In this document: positions 1 to 6,844 of the stretch, piece after piece
Position numbering within the stretch: position 1 is the stretch's first letter
How the letters are laid out: every line of letters starts with the position of its first letter
NCBI GenBank assembly: GCA_045545595.1
Contig: JAZQBG010000022.1
Span: 1 to 11,626, forward strand
Direction of reading: 5' to 3'
DNA length: 11,626 bases
Source of the DNA: SIG205 sp045545595
GTDB lineage: Bacteria; Bacillota_I; Bacilli_A; RF39; UBA660
Translations under genes and position numbers: made by a program
The notes under the pieces: generated by a model
What the model was told of the DNA's origin: nothing
Seen by the model: only the letters and a program-made list of their open reading frames with translations
Database searches by the model: none

Positions 1-11
1 AAATAAAATGT

Positions 12-59
12 AACCTATAAAGTGGACTTTCAAAAAAAGAGAGACCTACTTTATAGGTT
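12..59 (+). terminator. Terminator-like hairpin at the left end of the IS3 element
   Basis: A perfect 12-bp inverted repeat pairs 12-23 with 48-59 around a 24-nt loop. A T-run follows (58-62). The stem lies upstream of the orfA start. In an RNA entering from outside the element it would act as an intrinsic terminator-like block ahead of the transposase genes. Confidence 0.6.
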
Positions 60-102
60 TTTATTATGTCTTGAAGTATAATATAAGAAAGTGGTGGTAA
101 TT

Positions 103-543
103 ATGTCAAAAATATTATTTACAAATGCTCAAATAAAAAAATTAAATAAGAACAAATGGATAAAAAGGATTTCTAACAAAGGTATAACTTATACTGACGA
201 ATTTAAATATAAATTAGTAAAAGAATGTGAAAATTATAAAAAATTTCCTCAAGATGTATTTAGAGAGTGTGGCATAGATCCTGAAATAGTTGGTATAAAA
301 AGAATTGAATCATCAGCTTATAGATGGAGAAAACAGTTAAATTCTATTGGTGAAATAAAAGATACTAGAAAAGATGTATTGGGTAGACCTTTAAAACACG
401 AACTATCTGATAAGGAAAAACTTAAACGAGCCGAAGCTAAAATAAAACTACTTGAAGCAGAAAATGAACTATTAAAAAAAAACGAACTGATAGAAATGGG
501 AATTTTAACAGATATCAAATCAATATCAAATTTGAAACAATAA
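103..543 (+). CDS. IS3-family transposase subunit OrfA
   Basis: OrfA is the DNA-binding subunit of an IS3-family transposase. The protein is 146 aa from the ATG at 103. A GTG at 91 is in frame, but it overlaps the GGTGG ribosome-binding sequence at about 93-97, so 103 is the better start. Residues about 30-78 form the helix-turn-helix region (ending in SAYRWRKQL). A GRP motif at 94-96 is followed by a charged leucine-zipper-like helix at about 106-128, used in this family for multimerisation. A TATAAT at 77-82 is a possible local -10 without a good -35. Near its 3' end the gene carries a run of nine A's (474-482) that suits -1 frameshifting into orfB. OrfA alone would be a terminator-independent short product that usually limits transposition. 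Confidence 0.88.
   Translation: MSKILFTNAQIKKLNKNKWIKRISNKGITYTDEFKYKLVKECENYKKFPQDVFRECGIDPEIVGIKRIESSAYRWRKQLNSIGEIKDTRKDVLGRPLKHELSDKEKLKRAEAKIKLLEAENELLKKNELIEMGILTDIKSISNLKQ
477..483 (+). other. Probable -1 programmed ribosomal frameshift site (A AAA AAC)
   Basis: In the orfA frame the codons here read aaa-aaa-aac, giving the slippery heptamer A AAA AAC at 477-483. After a -1 slip the frame is open from 483 through 575 straight into orfB, adding 31 residues before the orfB ATG. The fusion OrfAB would have 127 + 31 + 282 = 440 residues. IS3-family elements commonly make their active transposase this way. I did not identify a stimulatory downstream structure. Confidence 0.7.
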
Positions 544-575
544 AATATGTCATTGATAAATATGAATTAAAAGGA

Positions 576-1424
576 ATGACTTCATATTTATGTAAATGTA
601 TTGGTGTTTCTAAATCAGGATATTATAATTATTTAAAAAATGAAAACAAAAGAATTGAAAGAGATAATAAAGACCAAAAAGATTTTGATTTAATTTTAAA
701 GGCATATAAATTTAAGAATCGTAAAAAGGGTGCAAGACAAATAATGATGGTACTTGATAATGAATTTAATGTTCATTTCAACTTAAAGAAAATTAGAAGA
801 TTAATGAAAAAGTTTGGTTTAAAATGTCCAATAAGACAAGCTAATCCTTATCGAAGAATGATGAAAGCAACACAAGAACATGCTACATGTGAAAATATTG
901 TTAATCGAGTATTCAAAACTGGAATACCATATAATGTTCTTTTGACTGATATAACATATTTATTTTATGGTGATAACAAAAAATGTTATCTATCTACTAT
1001 TAAAGATGCTGAAACCAATGAAATACTTGCTTATTACATAAGTGAAAGTATGACATTAGATATTTCATTAGAAACAGTAAAAAAACTACATCGTAAGAAA
1101 AATGTAGTATTAAACGGAAATGTAGTAATTCATTCAGATCAAGGAGTTCATTATACAAGTCCTAAATTTCATAATTTATTAAAAAAATATAATATTCAAC
1201 AATCAATGTCAAGAAGAGGTAATTGTTGGGATAATGCACCTCAAGAATCTTATTTTGGACATATGAAAGATGAATTAAACTTAGATACATGTTTTACCTT
1301 TAGAGATGTATGTAATGAAATAAAAGATTATATTGAATACTATAATAATTATAGATATCAATGGAATTTAAAAAAGATGACTCCGGTACAATACCGAAAT
1401 CATCTGTTTGAATCCATTGTCTAA
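576..1424 (+). CDS. IS3-family transposase catalytic subunit OrfB (DDE integrase fold)
   Basis: This is the catalytic half of the transposase: an HTH_21-type N-terminus followed by an rve-type integrase core. The catalytic triad is visible: D125 in LLTDITYL, D188 in HSDQGVHY and E224 in NAPQESYFGHMKDEL. D188 and E224 are separated by 35 residues, the DD(35)E spacing typical of IS3. The WDNAPQES block is strongly characteristic. The frame is open upstream of the ATG at 576 back to the slippery site, and the residues encoded there (FETIKYVIDKYELKG) look like normal family sequence. The real product is therefore probably the OrfAB fusion rather than a protein starting at 576. The stop codon (1422-1424) lies just before the right terminal repeat. 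Length and motifs are intact. Confidence 0.93.
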   Translation: MTSYLCKCIGVSKSGYYNYLKNENKRIERDNKDQKDFDLILKAYKFKNRKKGARQIMMVLDNEFNVHFNLKKIRRLMKKFGLKCPIRQANPYRRMMKATQEHATCENIVNRVFKTGIPYNVLLTDITYLFYGDNKKCYLSTIKDAETNEILAYYISESMTLDISLETVKKLHRKKNVVLNGNVVIHSDQGVHYTSPKFHNLLKKYNIQQSMSRRGNCWDNAPQESYFGHMKDELNLDTCFTFRDVCNEIKDYIEYYNNYRYQWNLKKMTPVQYRNHLFESIV

Positions 1425-1447
1425 ACTCTCTCTTTTTTATTTAGTCC

Positions 1448-1453
1448 TTGACA
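1448..1453 (+). promoter_or_regulatory. Outward-facing TTGACA in the right IS end (half of a circle-junction promoter)
   Basis: A consensus -35 box faces outward, 9 bp from the right tip at 1462. In the excised circle that joins both ends it would lie upstream of TATAAA at 16-21 in the left end. The spacer would be 16 bp plus the few interstitial bases, which fits a sigma-A promoter. Such junction promoters are known in the IS3 family (IS911, IS2). In the integrated state it points antisense into the ABC exporter gene, where only a poor -10 (TTATGA at 1471-1476) lies 17 bp away. Confidence 0.5.
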
Positions 1454-1470
1454 TTGGGTACATTTTATTT

Positions 1471-3285
1471 TTATGACTCACTTGTTTTTGTTTCGAATTG
1501 ACTGTTATATAAGTTGTAATAAAATCCTTTTTTCTTTAGTAATTCCTCATGATTACCCTGTTCTACTATATTACCATTATCCATTACTAATATTAAATCA
1601 GCATCTCTTATAGTAGATAATCTATGTGCGATGATGAAAGATGTTCTTCCTTTCATAAGTTTATTCATAGCTTTTTGAATTATAACTTCAGTTCTAGTAT
1701 CAACGTTACTTGTAGCTTCATCTAGAATAAGAATTCCAGGATTTGCTAAAAAAGCTCTTGCAATAGTTAAAAGTTGTTTTTGTCCGCCAGAAATGTTATT
1801 ACCTTCTTCATTTATTATCATATTATAATTGTCCGTTAATGTATGAATAAAATGATCTACATATGCCTTCTTTGAAGCATCTATTATTTCTTCATCAGTA
1901 GCATCTAATTTACCAAAGGCAATATTATCTTTTATACTCCCATTAAATAACCAAGTATCTTGTAATACCATACCTAGAATACTTCTTAATTCACTTCTTT
2001 TAATATCTTTAATGTCTATTCCATCAATTTTAATTGAACCTGAATTTAATTCATAAAATCTCATAAGTAAATTTACTAATGTTGTTTTACCCGCACCAGT
2101 TGGTCCAACTATCGCAACTTTTTGTCCTGGTTTTATTTTTGCATTAAAGTCACTTATTATAATCTTATCCTTTTCATAACCAAATACTACATTATCAAAT
2201 TCTACTTGACCTTTTAATTCATCAATAGAAATAGTATCAACACTATCTTTTACTTCTTCTTTTTCATCCAAAAATTCAAATACTCTTTCACTTGCTGCCA
2301 TAACTGATTGGAATACATTTGCAACTTGGCTTACTTGCATTACTGGTTGATTGAATTGTCTAACATATTGCAAGAATGCTTGAATATCACCGATATTTAT
2401 TCTACCTTTAATAACTTGATATCCACCTAAAACACTAACTCCGACATATCCGATATTCCCAATAAATGAAAGTATTGGCATCATTAGTCCAGATAGGAAC
2501 TGACTTTTCCATGCAGAGTTATATAGTTTATTGTTGTATCTATTAAATCTATCAATTGTTTTTTCTTCAGCGTTAAATGCTCTAACTACTTCATGAGCTG
2601 AATAAGATTCTTCAATATGACCATTAATATCACCTAATATTTCTTGTTGTGTTTTAAAGTGTTTTTGTGACTTAGAAACTATTAATCCCACAAGTATCAT
2701 TCCTATTGGTAATGTAAGAATTGTGATAAGTGTTAATATAGGAGATATAGTTAACATCATAATTAATACACCAATTATTGTTACTACTGATGATACTATA
2801 TTAGATAGAGTTTGTTCTAGGTTGTTACTTATTGTATCTACGTCATTCGTTACTCTACTAAGTACATCCCCATAAGTATTTTTATCAAAATATTTAAGTG
2901 GTAATTTATTTATTTTTTGTGCAATTTGTTTTCTTAAATTATACGAAATTTTAATTGATATTCTATTCATTATTATTTCTTGAATGTATTTAAATAATGC
3001 ACTTGCGACATAGATTAATACTAACCATACAAGTATATTAAATATGTAGTCGAAGTCTATAAATCCTAATGGACTTTGCATTTTATACATTATTCCTTCA
3101 AACAATTTAGTAGTTGCCTTACCTAATACTTTAGGTCCAAATATTGATAAAATAGTTGATAGTATTGAAAAAATTAGAACTATAATAATTGGAATCCAAT
3201 ATGGTTTTAAGTAATTAAATAATAACTTAAATGTCTTTTTAGCATTTTTAGGTTTTTCACTAATTCTACGCATTGGTCCAGGCAT
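1471..3285 (-). CDS. ABC-type multidrug exporter subunit, canonical ATPase (604 aa)
   Basis: This is one half of a heterodimeric type-I ABC exporter in the plasma membrane, coupling ATP hydrolysis to export of an unknown substrate, probably hydrophobic or drug-like. The N-terminal half carries the transmembrane domain with about six membrane spans (first at about 31-50). The ATPase domain follows: Walker A GPTGAGKT at 394-401, Q-loop LQDTW near 441-445, signature ISGGQ at 498-502, Walker B ILILD at 518-522 with catalytic E523, and H-loop H554. All key residues are present. The ATG overlaps the stop of the upstream partner gene by one base (TAATG) and follows a strong AGAGGAGG site, so translation is probably coupled. 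Similar pairs are BmrCD/YheIH, LmrCD and TM287/288. The IS3 element starts 8 bp past the stop codon, so any native terminator may have been displaced. Confidence 0.92.
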   Translation of the reverse strand: MPGPMRRISEKPKNAKKTFKLLFNYLKPYWIPIIIVLIFSILSTILSIFGPKVLGKATTKLFEGIMYKMQSPLGFIDFDYIFNILVWLVLIYVASALFKYIQEIIMNRISIKISYNLRKQIAQKINKLPLKYFDKNTYGDVLSRVTNDVDTISNNLEQTLSNIVSSVVTIIGVLIMMLTISPILTLITILTLPIGMILVGLIVSKSQKHFKTQQEILGDINGHIEESYSAHEVVRAFNAEEKTIDRFNRYNNKLYNSAWKSQFLSGLMMPILSFIGNIGYVGVSVLGGYQVIKGRINIGDIQAFLQYVRQFNQPVMQVSQVANVFQSVMAASERVFEFLDEKEEVKDSVDTISIDELKGQVEFDNVVFGYEKDKIIISDFNAKIKPGQKVAIVGPTGAGKTTLVNLLMRFYELNSGSIKIDGIDIKDIKRSELRSILGMVLQDTWLFNGSIKDNIAFGKLDATDEEIIDASKKAYVDHFIHTLTDNYNMIINEEGNNISGGQKQLLTIARAFLANPGILILDEATSNVDTRTEVIIQKAMNKLMKGRTSFIIAHRLSTIRDADLILVMDNGNIVEQGNHEELLKKKGFYYNLYNSQFETKTSES

Positions 3286-5012
3286 TATAATTCCTCCTCT
3301 TCTAATTGTGATAAAGCAATTTCTTTATATACTTCACAATTTTTAACTAACTCTTTGTGAGTTCCCATTCCTACTATTTTACCTTCATCTAACACTACTA
3401 TTTTATCTGCATTCATAATTGTACTTATTCTTTGCGCAACAATTAATACTGTTGCATCTTTTGTATATTTTTTTAATTCTTTTCTAAGTGTTTTGTCAGT
3501 TTTGAAATCTAGAGCAGAGAAACTGTCATCAAAGATAAATATATCTGGATTTTTAGCAAGTGCTCGTGCGATTGATAAACGTTGTTTTTGTCCTCCTGAT
3601 ACATTTTTACCTCCTTGTGAGATATGTGTATCGAATTTTTTATCTTTTTCTTCTATAAAGTCTAAAGCTTGCGCAACACGAGCTACTTCTTTCATTTCTT
3701 CATCAGTTAATTTATCATTTCCATATTTTAAATTACTTTTAACTGTACCACTAAATAATACACCTTTTTGTGGTACATATCCGATTAGGTCTCTTAAATC
3801 TTTTTGCATGTAATCTCTAACATTTACTCCACTTACTAATATTTCTCCATCTGTAACATCATAAAAACGTGGTATTAAATTAATAAGTGTTGATTTACCA
3901 CTACCAGTTGAACCTATAAATGCGGTAGTTTTACCACTTTCTGCTACGAATGAAATATCATATAATACCGCTTCATCAGCATCTGGATAAGCAAATGATA
4001 CATTTTTAAATTCTACTTTACCCTTTAATTTATTGTTAGGTTTCTTAGAAACTTCTGGGTCAGTAATTTTAGGAGTTGTATTTAACACTTCCATTATACG
4101 ATTTGCTGAAATGCTTGCTCTTGGTATCATTACAAATAACATTGACAACATCATAAATGAAGTCATTATTTGCATTGAATATTGAATAAATGCCATCATA
4201 TCACCAATTTGTAGTGAACCGATATCTACTTGATGAGATCCTACCCAAATAACTGCAACCATTGTAAGATTCATTATAAGCATTGTTAAAGGTTGTAATG
4301 TAATCATTACTTTATTTACAAATAGATTTAGTTTTGTTAAATCGGTATTTGCCTTATCAAATTTTTGTTCTTGATGTTCTTCGTTATTGAATGCTCTAAC
4401 TACTTTAAGACCTGTTAAATTTTCTCTTGTAACTAGGTTTAATTTGTCTATTAGTTTTTGAAACATTTTGAATTTAGGCATTGCAAGAGAGAATAATACT
4501 ATTATTACTATAAATAAAGCTATTACTGCTATCTCTATAATCCAAGTTAGTGATGGACTATTTTTTAAAACTTTACTTATTCCCCCTATTGCCATAATTG
4601 GAGCCATTACCATCATTCTAAGTATCATAAATGTTGTCATTTGAACATGTTGTATATCATTTGTTGTTCTAGTAATTAATGATGCTGGTGAAAATTTATT
4701 GATTTCTTCTGATGAAAAGTTAGATACCTTTTCAAAAACATCTTTTCTTAAAGTTCTAGCTGTACCAGCAGCTATTCTCGATGCAAAGAAACTCACAATA
4801 ATCGTTGCAACACCACCAATAAGCGCTAACCCTAACATTTGTAATCCTACTTTAATAATGTAGTCTGTATCAGAATTTACTATCCCTATATCTACTATTT
4901 TAGACATAAATTCTGGTAATGTTAAGTCTACATAAGTTTGAATTGTTACAAATATAACAACTAGTAGTATTTGCCACCAGTATTTTTTTAAATATTTCAT
5001 TATTTTTAACAT
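3285..5012 (-). CDS. ABC-type multidrug exporter subunit with degenerate ATPase site (575 aa)
   Basis: This is the partner subunit of the exporter encoded immediately downstream. The ATG at 5012 is chosen because a GAAAGGAG site lies about 8 nt before it. An in-frame TTG at 5048 would add 12 residues but has no such site, and the start TATAAT-derived transcript would barely include it. Counting from the TTG, the membrane domain is followed by Walker A GSTGSGKS at 379-386, signature VSGGQ at 483-487, Walker B IFIFD ending at D507 with D508 where the catalytic Glu should be, and Q539 in place of the H-loop His. Subtract 12 for the ATG start. These two changes mark the degenerate nucleotide-binding site of heterodimeric exporters: this subunit supplies the weak site, and its intact signature completes the strong site with the partner's Walker motifs. 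No MarR- or TetR-type regulator gene is adjacent; the second IS lies where one might be expected. Confidence 0.92.
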   Translation of the reverse strand: MLKIMKYLKKYWWQILLVVIFVTIQTYVDLTLPEFMSKIVDIGIVNSDTDYIIKVGLQMLGLALIGGVATIIVSFFASRIAAGTARTLRKDVFEKVSNFSSEEINKFSPASLITRTTNDIQHVQMTTFMILRMMVMAPIMAIGGISKVLKNSPSLTWIIEIAVIALFIVIIVLFSLAMPKFKMFQKLIDKLNLVTRENLTGLKVVRAFNNEEHQEQKFDKANTDLTKLNLFVNKVMITLQPLTMLIMNLTMVAVIWVGSHQVDIGSLQIGDMMAFIQYSMQIMTSFMMLSMLFVMIPRASISANRIMEVLNTTPKITDPEVSKKPNNKLKGKVEFKNVSFAYPDADEAVLYDISFVAESGKTTAFIGSTGSGKSTLINLIPRFYDVTDGEILVSGVNVRDYMQKDLRDLIGYVPQKGVLFSGTVKSNLKYGNDKLTDEEMKEVARVAQALDFIEEKDKKFDTHISQGGKNVSGGQKQRLSIARALAKNPDIFIFDDSFSALDFKTDKTLRKELKKYTKDATVLIVAQRISTIMNADKIVVLDEGKIVGMGTHKELVKNCEVYKEIALSQLEEEEL

Positions 5013-5055
5013 ATATTTTTTCTCCTTTCGAATTAGTGTTTTAGTCAACTATTTA

Positions 5056-5085
5056 ATTATATTCTAAATAAAAATAAACTGTCAA
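5056..5085 (-). promoter_or_regulatory. Consensus sigma-A promoter of the ABC exporter operon
   Basis: Reading the minus strand, TTGACA (5080-5085) is followed by an 18-bp spacer and a perfect TATAAT (5056-5061). Transcription would start near 5049, about 36 nt before the ATG at 5012, with the GAAAGGAG site in that leader. Both boxes are perfect, so basal expression should be strong unless repressed. Confidence 0.8.
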
Positions 5086-5089
5086 CAAA

Positions 5090-6560
5090 AAATATGTGAA
5101 ACCAGCGATAAGGAGTAAAATTTCTTCGCAACCATTTCTATGATAAAATAAAATTGGATAATAGAAAGAGGTTGTAAATATAATGATTAGAAAAGAAAAA
5201 AGAGAATTAAAAAAGGATATCTCCTTAGTTAATGATCTATATAACATTATAAAAAAATATCTTCCAAAATTATTCAATTTATTTAATGATTTGACAGACA
5301 TTAGACATCAAAGTTATGTTACTTATGATATGAAAGTTATTTGTATTACTCGCCTTTTTGCCTTATTATGTGGCATTACTACTATGAACTCCCTTACTGA
5401 TACTTTGAATTCAGAAGAATCAATTAATAATATTTCTAAGCTTTGTAATTCAAAGTTAGATGATATTCCTCATTATGATACTATTAATGATGTCTTTGAA
5501 AATATTAATATTGATGAATTACGTTATATTCAAAAATATATCGCCTATACTATCATTCGTTCTAAAATGTTTGATAGACTTCGTTATAAAGGTAAAATTC
5601 AAGTTGTAGTTGATGGTACATCTTTAGTTACTTTTAATTATAAACATTGTGATCATTGTTTAGTTGATACTCATAGTGATGGTTCTATTATTTATAAGCA
5701 TTATGTTCTTGAAGCTAAAGTTATATTTGGTTCTTTTGTTCTTTCTATTAATTCTGAATTTATTGAAAATCCTAATCACAATGTTGTTAAATACAAAAAA
5801 CAAGATTGTGAAACTAAAGCTTTTAAGCGACTTGCTTCTAGGTTAAAAAAGAACTTTCCTAAACTTAAATTTATTATTACTGCCGATGGACTATATACTT
5901 CTTCTCCTATTATTAAAATTTGTGAAAATAATAATTGGGATTATATATTTAGATTAAAATCTGAATTCCCTAAAACTATTACTCAAGATTTTGAAGGTAT
6001 TATAAAGTGTCATAATGAAACTAAATTAAACAATTATTTTTTAGTTAAAGATTATTCGTATAATAAACATATCTTTAATATTGTTAGATTTATTGAGGAT
6101 AATAAAACCTTTACTTATATTACTAACTTAGATATTGATGATAGAAATATTACAGATATTATTTCACTTGGTAGAAATCGATGGAAAATTGAAAACAATG
6201 GTTTTAACTTACAAAAGAACAATACTTTTGATATTACTCATATGTGTAGTTATAATTACAACGCCATGAAATGTCATTATTTCTTTATTCAATTCGCACA
6301 TACTATTAGACAGTTATTAGAACTTGGTCATATTCCTATTCAAAAATTAAAATACAAAATAAAAGAAATAAGTCAAATTCTTTTGTTTGAACTTATTTCC
6401 CTAAACATCAATCTTATTGAGAATCTTGCCTTTCAATTAAGATTTGACATCTTAATTATATAAAATTTATTTTTATTAGTCTATACTTATTCTGATTTTT
6501 TCGGGGTTTGTGGCAATTGTGCATTTAGTTTTAAAAATTTCACAATTACTACACTTTTTC
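5090..6560 (+). mobile_element. Second insertion sequence (IS4-like), ends not resolved
   Basis: The transposase at 5183-6463 implies an element around it. The left end must lie to the right of the ABC promoter -35 box (5085) and before about 5165. The right end lies somewhere in 6464-6650. The best terminal-repeat candidate pairs AAACCAGCGATAAG (about 5099-5112) with an imperfect inverted counterpart near 6486-6500 (AAATCAGAATAAG on the opposite strand). This is weak, and no target duplication was found. The coordinates given are approximate. Confidence 0.45.
5183..6463 (+). CDS. IS4-like DDE transposase (426 aa)
   Basis: This single-ORF transposase belongs to a second insertion sequence unrelated to the IS3 copy. 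Candidate catalytic residues are D144 in VVVDGTSL, D235 in ITADGLY and E337 in RWKIENNGF. R333 lies four residues before E337, matching the R-x3-E of the IS4-superfamily signature, although the following Lys is one position further than in the classic Y-x2-R-x3-E-x6-K. A large insertion between the second D and the E suits the IS4-type fold. The N-terminal 120 residues are helical and likely bind DNA. A GAAAGAGG ribosome site lies about 10 nt before the ATG. The reading frame is intact. A 9-bp perfect stem (6435-6443 with 6449-6457) overlaps the 3' end, but the T-rich stretch after it is loose. I cannot name the IS group more precisely. Confidence 0.82.
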   Translation: MIRKEKRELKKDISLVNDLYNIIKKYLPKLFNLFNDLTDIRHQSYVTYDMKVICITRLFALLCGITTMNSLTDTLNSEESINNISKLCNSKLDDIPHYDTINDVFENINIDELRYIQKYIAYTIIRSKMFDRLRYKGKIQVVVDGTSLVTFNYKHCDHCLVDTHSDGSIIYKHYVLEAKVIFGSFVLSINSEFIENPNHNVVKYKKQDCETKAFKRLASRLKKNFPKLKFIITADGLYTSSPIIKICENNNWDYIFRLKSEFPKTITQDFEGIIKCHNETKLNNYFLVKDYSYNKHIFNIVRFIEDNKTFTYITNLDIDDRNITDIISLGRNRWKIENNGFNLQKNNTFDITHMCSYNYNAMKCHYFFIQFAHTIRQLLELGHIPIQKLKYKIKEISQILLFELISLNINLIENLAFQLRFDILII

Positions 6561-6658
6561 GCGTAGAAGAATATTTCTTTCACGAGTAATAATTTACCAT
6601 ATTCTTAATATTTTATCAATTGTCTATTTCATTTTATCTTAAAAATCCCTTAAAAAAA

Positions 6659-6682
6659 GTGCATTTTCTTTTGAAAATACAC
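6659..6682 (-). terminator. Distal intrinsic terminator downstream of ruvB
   Basis: A 10-bp stem (6659-6668 with 6673-6682) has a 4-nt loop. On the minus strand the single irregular pair is a G-U wobble, whereas on the plus strand it is a C-A mismatch. Minus-strand RNA then continues into a run of seven U's. Plus-strand RNA also has a short U-run, so weak bidirectional activity is possible. Confidence 0.7.
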
Positions 6683-6741
6683 ATTTTTATATCAGTTGCA
6701 CTTATTTGTGCACTTTAGTTTGATTCAACGATAAAAATTAA

Positions 6742-6770
6742 AAATGCAAGAAAATCTATTTCTTACATTT
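6742..6770 (-). terminator. Proximal intrinsic terminator downstream of ruvB
   Basis: A 12-bp stem pairs 6742-6753 with 6759-6770 around a 5-nt loop. On the minus strand its one irregular pair is a G-U wobble; on the plus strand it is C-A. The minus-strand RNA continues as UUUUUAAUUUUUA. It lies about 75 bp past the ruvB stop and is the first terminator the ruv transcript meets. Confidence 0.65.
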
Positions 6771-6844
6771 TATATTTCGTTAATTATTCTCGTTTTTAAT
6801 GTTACTACATTACTTCCATTTACACAGCATAATAAACTATTGTT

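Larger units (their letters stand above)
9..1462 (+). mobile_element. IS3-family (IS150-like) insertion sequence, apparently complete
   Basis: The element starts with TGTA at 9 and ends with TACA at 1462, as expected for IS3-family 5'-TG...CA-3' ends. The left end (9-44) and the reverse complement of the right end (1427-1462) align without gaps and match at about 25 of 36 positions, including GGACT and a shared A-tract followed by GAGAGA. Inside are orfA, a slippery A-run and orfB with a full DDE triad, so it may still be active. The 8 bp outside each TG/CA end (1-8 and 1463-1470) are also inverted copies of each other, so the terminal repeat may be longer than the canonical end, or the element entered a small palindrome. 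No direct target duplication is visible. The insertion lies just after the stop codon of the ABC exporter gene. Confidence 0.9.
6464..6844. other. Gene-free interval between the second IS and ruvB
   Basis: No convincing open reading frame is present in these 381 bp. The left part probably includes the right end of the second IS. An imperfect 13-bp stem pairs 6509-6521 with 6541-6553 (19-nt loop, one mismatch and one G-U on the plus strand) and is followed by CTTTTT; it could be part of the IS end or a weak terminator. The right part holds two clear hairpins listed separately. A short TGCAC/GTGCA repeat lies at 6697-6712. Confidence 0.6.

Noticed and set aside
1448..1476. Hybrid promoter from the IS3 right end reading into the ABC gene
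   Set aside because: TTGACA is present, but the matching -10 (TTATGA) is poor and transcription would be antisense. It is noted only as half of a junction promoter.
3493..3813. Plus-strand open frame of 106 codons inside the ABC gene
   Set aside because: It is antisense to the conserved ATPase domain and shows Ser/Leu/Phe-rich composition typical of a shadow frame.
5053..5301. Minus-strand open frame of 82 codons with hydrophobic segments
   Set aside because: It overlaps the start of the IS4-like transposase and the exporter promoter, has no good ribosome site, and its hydrophobic look is what AT-rich antisense DNA gives.
5086..6650. Clear terminal inverted repeats for the second IS
   Set aside because: Only short imperfect matches were found by eye (about 13 bp around 5099 and 6490). 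They are not strong enough to fix the ends.
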